DNA from: Piper betle
Taxonomy: Eukaryota > Streptophyta > Magnoliopsida > Piperales > Piperaceae
Length of the DNA stretch: 64,000 nt
Assembly: GCA_033002965.1 (NCBI GenBank)
Contig: JAURVB010008678.1
Coordinates: forward strand, 209,769 to 273,768
Reading direction: 5' to 3'
Positions within the stretch are counted from its first letter, which is position 1. Every line of letters starts with the position of its first letter. A program made the translations under genes and the position numbers. Below, in pieces: positions 46,907 to 56,560 of this stretch. The notes beneath the pieces are model-generated. The model did no database searches, was not told the origin of the DNA, and saw nothing but the letters and a program-made list of their open reading frames with translations.

Positions 46907-48705
46907 TGTAAAGCTTATGATTCGAGTCAGGGTTTTATATTTAGAACTGGTCGGTTTGACCGTTATTTTCTAGTCGAGCCAGATTCATAACATGTATGTT
47001 GAGCCGACGCCAGTCGCGTGTATGAGCTATGAGGGTCATGCGTACTCAAGTATACGATGATAACGTCATGAACACAGTAGAACAGAATGAATTATCAAAA
47101 TATATGAGAGTATGCCAGTTGTTTTTTTTTCTTTTTATATATAGTGTATTGTAGAATTAGTTTTAGGCCGTTACCGCGTTAGGACGCGCTATAGTCAATT
47201 TGGTCGGTTGATAGTCCTAGAGCATATCATTATGATCTTTTAGTGATTGTTTTATTTTCTAGGATTTTTTGGATTTTTGGATTTTTTTAGGATTTTCTAC
47301 AACTTAGTTATTATTCTTGGCTTGAAACGGAGTCAAGTCAAGTATTATTTACAATATTGCCACCCAGTTGTTTTTCTCACCCCGACCCGTTCTTCTTCCT
47401 TGCCCAAACCCTTGCCTTGACGCCGCCCCCGTGCAGCATCACCGCCGCTGCTGTCGACGTCGCCCGACCGCCGATCGACGCTGCCTAGCCCAGCCATGGC
47501 GTCACCGTGCCGCCTCGACCAGGTCGGCCACCATCTGACTTCCACGATGCGAGGAATCCGCACCTAGCGCCACGCTGCGTTTCGGTTGCGTTGCTGATTT
47601 CACCGTCGGCGACCGTCGCCACCACGATCGGATGGTCCCCTCGACACCCTCGACCACCCAGCGACCCTCCTTGACCAGAGTGGAGCCTATCACCGCCCAG
47701 GCCAGCCGGATCTAGCCACCCACCACCACCGCCTCAGTTTTAGCCATTTTTTGGCAAGCCACCGCCTCAGCCGACCACGTAGACGTCGTTGATGTGTCGT
47801 GCTCGCCGAGCCGATTCCAGTGGTACCCAATATGACCCTATCCAGCTAGCAGACGCCGCCAGCATTTGCCACCAGAAAACCGCTAGAAAGGTGCCAAAAA
47901 ACCATTGAAACCGCTAGAACCTACCAGAAAATCGGGCCGGATCTTTCGCGGAGCTCATCTAGTTGATCCCGATCAAACGTCGGATGCCCATGAGCGCCAA
48001 ATTCGAGCTCTGAGACGTGCGACGAAACCCTAGCCGTCGCCAATTGCCGACGACGTGAGGTATAATTACCTCCGATTTGATTATTTAAAATTGATGATGA
48101 TTGTTAGCATAGCATGCTAGAATTTGTTAGTTGTCAGGATAAATGTATGACTATGAATGAAATGATGATTGCATGATGCAGTTAATTGAGAATAAAGGTT
48201 AAGTGATCTAATGAGGTAGATCGAGTCTCAACATGATAAGTGATCAGGACGTAACTTTGAAAAGCACAATAAAATTGGTATGAATAGGATGAGTTAGAAT
48301 TATTTACATTTATGATTATTTAACTGTTGTTGGATGTTAATGATTGAATTGTGTGTGATGTTCATTGCGTTTGATTCATCATTTAGTTAGCGGGCATTAG
48401 TATTTAGTTTTGATGTGTAGGTAACAAGTAGGAGCTCGCTACTTAGGCACGATGACACACTTGGAGCTTCTACCAAGTCCGTTTAGGGCTCGACTCTGTT
48501 TTTACTCTCTTCTATTGTATGTTTGATTTAATGCCTGCAGGGCGGGTTAAGTGACATTTTATCGGATCCCACTTAACTCGGGCCATCTAGCCGAATAGAT
48601 TTTCGGATTAATAACCCCTCGAGGATGAGATACCTCGAGGATGATTTCAAAAACAAGATCCACCACAAATTGCCTTTAGGCCTATTATATAAATCCCTAC
48701 CCAGC

Positions 48706-48717
48706 CCTATATATATG
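48706..48717 (+). promoter_or_regulatory. TATA-like box of LTR copy 6
   Basis: CCTATATATATG, homologous in position to those of the other copies, about 455 bp upstream of the hairpin. Confidence 0.45.
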
Positions 48718-49171
48718 TAGTTTTCACGTTTTCAGTGAAACGAGAGATGGAAAAATCGACTGCACGTACCATGAGCGGATGCCATGACAGTCAAAGCGGG
48801 CTCTGGATTAGTGCCAGCGGACTGTTCCATTCCCGAGGGATCCTGACAACTCCGCGTTTGAGTTCCTCACACCCGGAGAACGTGGAGGTTTACGGAAACT
48901 GTTTAGTATAGCGCATGTCCGGACTTGTGGTTCAAAGGGTACTAAAGGCGATTGCCTGAGAATACTCGGCCTTCGTGCTCAAGGCTAGGAGAAATATGGA
49001 GGTAAGGAGAGGGCTTAGGATTTGAGACCAGAAAATGAAGTAAGAAAATACCAAGAGCGGCATCAGCAGCAATAGATCAATAAGTTCGGGATGCTACCGG
49101 GTCTGCAGCCCAGTGGCTCCTCAGTAGTGCCCTTCAGAGTGTTCACGTGGAGTATATGATGTTTTCTTTCA

Positions 49172-49191
49172 TATGAGAGTTTGCTCTCATA
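49172..49191 (+). other. Covarying hairpin in LTR copy 6
   Basis: TATGAGAG, loop TTTG, CTCTCATA: a perfect 8-bp stem. The outer T-A pair replaces C-G of copy 1 and A-T of copy 3. Confidence 0.8.
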
Positions 49192-49949
49192 GCCAGCTTG
49201 TTATAGTTATTTTATTTTCTAGACCAATAACACTTCTTATTGACGTGTTTTTATATTATATGTAGGTAATAATCACGAGTTGGAGGAGCCAGCTTAGATG
49301 GAGGAGCACTGTTGTCGCTTGCACACATGTCAGTCGATAGAGTGGTTAATATTCTATTTATGATGCTATTATATTGTGAATGAAGTGAAATGCTAAGACA
49401 TGATAGGATATGATTAAATGCAATGAGATGATGTTATGACGTGATGAAAAGCTAAGACATGATGACAAGAGGTGAAATGTGATCAAAGTTTGATTATGTG
49501 GTGGGTTGAAACCCAAGTTTCATAATGAGTATACAGTATATTAGATTATGTGTGATTGAAATTGTTGACATACACATATATATTGGTATATGTTGTTTTG
49601 ACAGGGTGGACCATAATTCCACTTTTAGGGGACACTCTGCCCGTGTTATTTGAGATTTTTTACTGATTTGATTGTAATTGTATTGGTGTGTACTTTGAAT
49701 TGCATGTCATTCATGTAGTACCATGTTAGGGTTTGTGCATTCATCCATGCATTGCAAGTTGTATTTTCATCTTAAGACGCCGAGATTGGATCCGCATGAG
49801 TTAGGTTCAGGTTAACCGACCTAACTGGGGCCTGTAACATGCCAGTTCGGTTCATGAGCGTGAATTGGATTTGGGGTGTTACATGAAGTCATCCACACAC
49901 TCAATACGGTCATGTTGGTTGGTATACACATCAGATAGTACTCTAAAAG

Positions 49950-50640
49950 TGTAACGACCTAACCTAGAGTGCAAATTAATGGGCCTAAGTTATATTTTCA
50001 ATAGTAGTTAACCAAAGTTGAAGATCTATATCCATTCTCACTAATTAACAAAATCATAACCTAGTACATATTAGATGTAGGGCTAAGTTAAAAGATGTTC
50101 CAATCCACCTACCTTAGGAAATTTTGTCTTTGAAATTTCTATACTTAGCTTGTTGCTAACCCCAACCTATGTCCTTCTTTTGCCTGTAACCAGCAGCTTA
50201 ACCAACTTCCCTAGTCTACCCACCATTTAACATGGAACTGGGCTGCTCTGATACCATTTGTAACTACCAAAGTACAAACTAATGGGCCTGAGTTATCTCT
50301 TTAAAAGTGGTTAGCTGAAATTGAAGATCTATAGTCCGTTCTCGTTAATAAACATAGGTATTAGATGTGAAGCTAAATTGAAGGATGTCATATAAATACC
50401 CAAAATAATCATAGATGTTCGCCTATGATAGCAGATGCATTAGTCTGCTTGACAAAGCAAACAGTCCTGTATAAATATTAATTGAAAATCAAATACCAAT
50501 AACATTTAATTAAATACTCAACCTAGCTCAGATTAGACCAACCAAACAAGGTAAAATTCGGGGCAAAACTCGGATTTTACAAACTCCCCTCTTGTAAGAA
50601 ATTATGTCATTGAAATTTAAATCAAGGATGGCTGATATAG
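49950..50640 (-). mobile_element. Gypsy LTR pair with almost no internal region
   Basis: On the minus strand, from the right: a pol-end scrap (50582-50640, like the ATTTCGAGGACGAAAT tail), a purine tract, and an LTR at 50581-50259 (starts TGTAAAATCCGAG, ends GGTAGTTACA). Then come the primer site TGGTATCAGAGC at 50256-50245, about 100 bp of leader, a second pol-end scrap and purine tract (about 50150-50105) and a partial second LTR (about 50100-49950). Direct LTR similarity appears as AATGGGCCTRAGTTAT at 49979 and 50283. It shows which LTR end joins the primer site in TGTAAAA...GTTACA elements, and I used it to orient the solo LTRs. Confidence 0.65.
50245..50256 (-). other. tRNA-iMet primer-binding site
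   Basis: On the minus strand TGGTATCAGAGC, an exact match to the plant initiator-methionine primer consensus, two bases after the LTR end. Confidence 0.85.
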
Positions 50641-50936
50641 TAAATAGTGGAAATAGTACAATAATATAATCTTTACACTATCGTATAAAATCCAATATCA
50701 ATATAGTACACAATAATAGCATACAATAATATAACTTGTGCAGTGATAGCAACGGTCAGTATACAGTACAGAACTTGAACAATACAGTTTAAAACAATAT
50801 ATAACAACCTCATATCAATCGATACAATCTGAAATCAAACACAATACTAGTAACGCAGATCAGTACCTACTCGAAACAAGCAAGGTCGCTATCCTACATT
50901 GATGGGTCATTTATGTGATTATAGTTAGACTCAAAT
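50641..50936. other. AT-rich stretch, nothing recognised
   Basis: ACAATA-rich sequence without gene or terminal repeats, resembling the low-complexity area at 44131-45110. Confidence 0.4.
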
Positions 50937-51076
50937 TGTAGCACCCCGATTCAACTCTTAGAGCAAACCGAACCGAACTAATAAATTTCAAAATACTATT
51001 CATGGCATATTAAAATGGAGGACCGACACAAGAAGGATTTAACTACTCAAGATGTCAAAAGATAGAACCCGAGGAA

Positions 51077-51490
51077 ACTAAAGCATAGACAACACCAAAA
51101 TGCATGCAAGACACTTAAGTCTTGGCTTATACAAATAGGATATTTTAGATGTGTCATATTTACAAAGGAGACTAAGTTTCTAAAGAAAATTCAGCAATCT
51201 CTTGTGTAAATAAGATGATGAAAAAATTACACAGCTAGTATAATTATCATTCAATCACAAAACAATCACATAACCTAAGGGAAACTAATGCATAGACAAC
51301 ACCAAAATGTATACAAGACACTTAAGGCTTGACTCATATAAATAGAACATACTAGATTAATTGAATTTACAAAGGATACAAAGTTTTTAGAGAAAATTCG
51401 ATAGTCTCTCGCGTAAATGAGATGATGAAAAATTACATAACCAATATAATTATCATTCAATCACAGAATAACTCATAATATCATTTGACA
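51077..51490. repeat. Tandem duplication, about 207-bp period
   Basis: AAACTAAAGCATAGACAACACC near 51078 recurs as AAACTAATGCATAGACAACACC near 51284. The similarity continues through ATACAAGACACTTAAG and TAGAGAAAATTC to TATAATTATCATTCAATCAC. Confidence 0.8.
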
Positions 51491-51756
51491 TACACAGAAG
51501 CATCTCCAAGGTGATACGCCACATTTTCAGATCATTCACATCATATTTAATACAGATTTCACATTCATTGGGTTGTGGGCTTTCTGAGTCTTTTAATGAG
51601 CCCTCCTCTTGCAATAAGCTCCTCCAACCCATGTTCTTTCCTCGCTTCATGTACCTGCACAAGTAATATAGTTTTGCGTACCTGGATATTTATCTACCAT
51701 TAGTTCTACGACTTCGGGGAATGGAGTAGCTTGCACGAAATAATTTAGACATGCAT

Positions 51757-54339
51757 TGTAACACCTCAATTCGGTTCACCAATGAACCAGGCCATGAATA
51801 CTACCGGTGACCGAACCATTTGCTAATCAACTTAATTCAATCAAACCAACCCCAATCTACCCTAGGCATCTCAATATGGTGATGCAAACATTCAATGCAT
51901 GCATGAGATGTTTAAGTTCTAACATTGCTCTAAATGAATGCTATGATATGCAATTCATATTCAAAACAAAACAAAGTAATTAAAAGTTCGAAAAACAAAG
52001 TTTTAAAACAAAATAGACAGAATCTCCCCTAAAAGTGAAATAGGGACCACCCTGTCAACAACAAATATTTTTTATATGTAATGATAAAAATTTAAAACAA
52101 TACAAAAACATTGTATTTTCACCCAACATTCACATTCTAATCATTTTTATCTTGTTGTGTTAGGTCTTGACCCCCTTAACTCATTCTGTTCATCTCTATT
52201 CACAATAGTATTCACACGTAGATCATTTCATGATTTTCACGCAATAATTCCTGCAATCAGTTATCATATCATTCGTCCACAATAAAATGCATAACAGTTC
52301 ATCACTTCACATTGTCATTAATTCCATGTGGTAGGTACATGTGTGTAAGTTGCCTTGCCACTCCTCCGCAGTCCTGACAGCACTCACTCTTTTAGGTTCT
52401 CCCCTATATATATAATACGAAAAAGTCATTAACGACTGTTACTGGTCCAAAAATAACTAATAGTCAAACTGGCACATGAGATATGACTCCTATAAAATAA
52501 AATCAATTATATACTTCTTCATTAGAATCACTCATAAGGGAACTAATCAGGAGCCGTCAGCCTCAGATTGATAGCATCCCATTTTGACTCATCAAATGCC
52601 TCGACATTTTCAAATTATCCCTCGCTCGGGAAAATCAATTATCCTAAAGCCCTTTACATCCACCGTATAACTTGTGGCCCTGAGCACAGAGGCTGAGTAC
52701 TCTCAGGCAAACACCTTCAAAGCTCTTTGAATCCACAAGTCTAAACATGTGCTACATTATAGTACACGTAATCCTCCACACTTCTCCTGGTTTGAGTAAC
52801 TCAAAATGTGGAGTTGTCAGGATCCCTCGGGAATAGAATGACTTGCTCACCAATCTAGAGTCTGCTTTAATTGGCTCGTGCAACCGCTTGTGGTGCATGT
52901 GAGTCAACTTTCCCTTATCTTACATCTCACTGAAAACCAAGAAAACTATACATACATAGGTCTGGATAGGGATTATAATATAGTAGGCCTGAAGGCATCA
53001 TGATCTAGATCTGATATTTTCTAAAACAAACTCAAGGGATCTCATTCTTGATGGTTATTATTCCAAAAATTCGTACGACTAAATGGCCCATGTGGAGTGG
53101 AATACGATAAATCCACCACTCGACATGTCTGCTTACGTGTTAAATCAAATCACGATAGAGTGAGAAGGGTAAACTAGAAGCGAGTCCTAAATGAACCTGG
53201 TAGAAGTTCTAATCATGTCCATGTGCTTGGTGGCAAATTCCTACTCTGTACCTATCAGTTCATTAACATTTATTTTGTATCTTTCAAATCACATAAATTC
53301 TTTTTTATTTACAATAAAAATATTTTACTGTGTCAATCAACCAAATCTTAGCATGTTGTGCTAATAATTATCAATGTTAAATAATTAGGTCAGAGTTAAT
53401 TATACATCACGTCATCGGCGATCTATAATGACTAGGTTTGTCGCGCGGTTTAGGACTCAAATTCGGCACCTAGCGGCATTTGAAGATCGATTAGGATTGG
53501 TCGGAGGAATTTGGCAAAAAATTGTCGATTTCTGACGAATTCCACCAAATCTAGTTTTTCGGCGGCTTTCAACGATTTTTTGGTGGTTTTCTTGCGAGGT
53601 GGTCAGGGCTGTGGGTAGGTACCGGCTTGATGTGGGGAAAGGCGTCTGTGGTCGAAGGGGCGGCGACGGTGAAGCAGCATGGTAGGTGGCTGAATCGGTG
53701 TCAGGAACGTGGCCCATTTTGGTGGCTTCGTCATATCGTGGGAGCCACACGGCGACTAGGATGGTGAGTGACGGTACGACCACTCTTTGGCGGAGCTCGG
53801 TGGCATCGATCAGCGGTGGTGTGGCGGCTAGAGGCAGCGTCGGTGGCAAGTATCGGGGCAGCAATCGGGGAAAGGGAGAAAACGTCGGGGAGGGTTTCGG
53901 TGGGGAGGGTTTCGGTGGCAATCTTGCAAATAAAATTTGACTCGACTTTGACTCGGGTCAAAAATAATAACTCCTAATGAATTCTAAAAAAAATCCAAAA
54001 AAATATTAAAAAAATACAATAATATATAATACACTCAACAACATCAAAATGACATATTCTATAATTAATAACCCACTCAAACTGCTATATAACCGTCCTA
54101 ATATGTTATTCAGCCTAAAAATAATTATACGATTAAATACATAAAAAAATAATTACACACTATCATATACTCGGATAACCCATTTCTTATTATTTTTCTG
54201 GCATTATTATCATATACTCAAGTATACTTGACCCTAATCGCTCATAATACACGATTGGGCTCAGCTCATCATGTATGTTATGAAACTGCTTCGACTCGAA
54301 CTGACGTTGAACTGTTGTGACTCGAGTCAATGTTTTACA
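51757..54339 (-). mobile_element. Solo LTR, TGTAAAACCC family (copy 7)
   Basis: 2583 bp, starting TGTAACACCTCAATTCGG and ending GAGTCAATGTTTTACA, with perfect TGCAT on both sides (51752-51756, 54340-54344). The TATA-like area is near 52944-52956. The GC-rich block at 53400-53930 gives a 154-residue minus-strand frame without a domain. Confidence 0.9.
52475..52492 (-). other. Degraded hairpin in LTR copy 7
   Basis: CATGAGATATGACTCCTA at the homologous site keeps only a short broken pairing (ATGAG against CTC-C-TAT). It is the one copy in which the stem has decayed. Confidence 0.45.
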
Positions 54340-54753
54340 TGCATAACCTAGAGTATTATATCTGCAAAATAGAGAAAATACAGTTAGGTACAAAAAGCTA
54401 GTAAACTGTCATAGTACCACATCATATCATGAGGCACAAGCAGACATGGTTCAAAACACAAGTCATAAGGTCAAGCAGCCACTCATCACAACATGATCTA
54501 TAATCACAAGACATCAACACAAATGAGACAAATACATATCCAACAGATAAAAAGGATCCCAAGGGACACACCACACAAACAACCAAAAGCCCAACACACC
54601 AAAATGCCAACCTAGCATCCACTAGAGTCCTCGTGATCTACGTAGCTACACTAGCCAACGTCAAGCCGGCTCACCTACATAATATAAAAAAAAATAGTAA
54701 CGAGTGTCACTGAGTCCCAAATAACTAATAAGGAAAAATCACAATACTAGCAG

Positions 54754-54774
54754 ATGGATAAAATAGTCATCCAT
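54754..54774 (-). other. Hairpin at the homologous site of the diverged LTR
   Basis: ATGGAT, nine-base loop, ATCCAT. It lies at the same place relative to the family landmarks as the other hairpins, but with an unrelated stem sequence that still pairs. Confidence 0.45.
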
Positions 54775-55450
54775 AAGAAACTAAAAAGAAACAACAAATC
54801 ATCCTCAACACACAGATCATAACCAAGTGGCCAATAGGGCCTATTCATAATCGCCGATAATTCATACACATGGACTAGATAATAGCTCACAGTAAAATAT
54901 AGGTAATATAGCCAATCAGGCCTAGTTGATAATCATTGTAGCACTGCATGTTCCGGACATACTCGAGGGAGGTGAATATGCCGAATATTGCTGAAATATA
55001 TACTTCTAGCAGGTAGTAAGCCAATATTGTATATATATAAGACTGCCACCTAGCACCACAGGTCACACATCCCATCCATCTCGCGTGTAAGTCAAAATCT
55101 AAAAAACATAACACATGTATCAAGTTTTGGCTTGGAGATGCAATATAGACCTAAAGTGTGACTTTGAACTAAATATTATAATCTTTCGAAAACTCACTAA
55201 GGGATCTCATCCTTGAAGCTTTATTAATTTAGAAGATTGATAAATAACTTGTAAGTAGTGGGATATAATAAAATGCCACTAAATATGTTCTACGATATAA
55301 ATTAAATTACGAGAGCTAAGCAGGAAGGAGTCCTACTGGACCTGAGAAGAGCTCCTCGTCCTACTGCAGCAAGCCCATCTCCGAGCAGCCTAGCAATGTG
55401 GACAACTATACACTCCTATATGATGAATGCGTTCAATCTATGAACAATCC

Positions 55451-56324
55451 TAGATGCAAAAAGGATACATGACATGCAACAAGAAATTAAATAAGCACAC
55501 ACTGATATGATATGATCTGATAATCATGTTTGCACGTGTATTTTGATATCGTGCAATAAACTGAACATGTTAATAAACTATGTACTAAACTCATAAGTAT
55601 GTTGTCAATATCTTAGGAACATCATCTATATTTAAACCCACACAACAAAGATATCAAGAGATGTTGATGTGTCCAGGGATCTAGACACCAAAATTTGAAA
55701 TATCCTAATATACTAAATGTTCATGCAATATATGAATCATTATTAAATTAATCTGGGTTAATAAATTAGTTGGCAACCTAACAATTAAACTGCTGAGGAG
55801 AATTGAGATCTAAAACTTAAAAGATATCAAATTGGATAGATTCAATTGGCTCCTGTGGAGTTAATTAAGATACTCTAACCCAACTATATAAATAATGATT
55901 TTTATTAATTAAATTTTGTGTTATTTAATAAATTAATTAATTTCATTGTGTAATTAATTAGGATCACATAGTGGGTTCGCTTTAAAATTTAACATGTATG
56001 AAAATTATTATTAGGTTGCTTAATAAATTAATTAATATCTGGCATGCGATCCAAGATGGCTCTAACACAATTCAAATTTATATAGTTTAAATCCTTTTAG
56101 TGTTACAACCGCAATTAGATAATATAGATAGTGTTTTACCCGATACAATTATCAAATACACAAAACACAAACCAAATATCAGCAAAGGTGCAATCTTTAT
56201 ATAAAAATTATTTTTTTATTAAAAATCTAACACTAAAAATATATTAAATAATACGATAAAATGTTCAAAATTACATGATTATGAGATTCTTTTAAGATTT
56301 GCGTGAAACAATGCAAAACAAGTA
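55451..56324. other. AT-rich intergenic stretch
   Basis: AT-rich, with AATTAATTAAT-type runs around 55900-56040. No gene, terminal repeat or RNA gene recognised. Confidence 0.45.
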
Positions 56325-56520
56325 AAGTAACTAAAAAAAAGGGGAGAAAAGCGTACGGGGAGTAAGAAGAAAAGGGGAAAGAAAGGCGGGGGAAGAAGGG
56401 AAGGAGGAGAAAGAAGGGAAAAAAAAGGGGCAAAAGAGGGGAAAGAAGAGGGAGGAGGAAGGCTGGGATGGCAGCCAAGGGGGAAGGGAAGGAGTGGAGA
56501 GAGTTTGGGAAAGAAGGCAA
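56325..56520 (+). promoter_or_regulatory. Long purine tract upstream of the KH gene
   Basis: About 190 bp almost purely of G and A on the plus strand (GGAGAAAAG, GGGGGAAGAAGGGAAGGAGGA and similar). It ends about 40 bp before the first ATG of the KH locus. Such tracts are common in plant 5' leaders and promoters and bind GAGA-type factors; that function here is inference. The leucine/proline/serine-rich minus-strand frames are its shadows. Confidence 0.5.
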
Positions 56521-56560
56521 CTAGGGTTTTTATGCAAACCATTGTTGCGGCACAGAGCAC

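Larger units (their letters stand above)
46907..49883 (+). mobile_element. Solo LTR, TGTAAAACCC family (copy 6)
   Basis: 2977 bp, starting TGTAAAGCTTATGATTCGAG and ending TTTGGGGTGTTACA, flanked by perfect TGAAG (46902-46906, 49884-49888). The GC-rich block at 47340-48050 has frames on the minus strand (72 and 63 residues) with no domain. A TATA-like CCTATATATATG lies at 48706-48717. Confidence 0.92.
50937..55450 (-). mobile_element. Diverged relative of the solo LTR family, split by copy 7
   Basis: Starts TGTAGCACCCCGATTC, a variant of the family end. After the insertion at 51757-54339 it continues with family landmarks in the right order: GGCTCACCTACATA, GTAACGAGTGTCACTG, the hairpin, AAGGGATCTCATCCTTGAAG, GCCACTAAA and GAGCTCCTCG. 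Its far end was not found. It contains a local tandem duplication at about 51077-51490. Confidence 0.55.
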
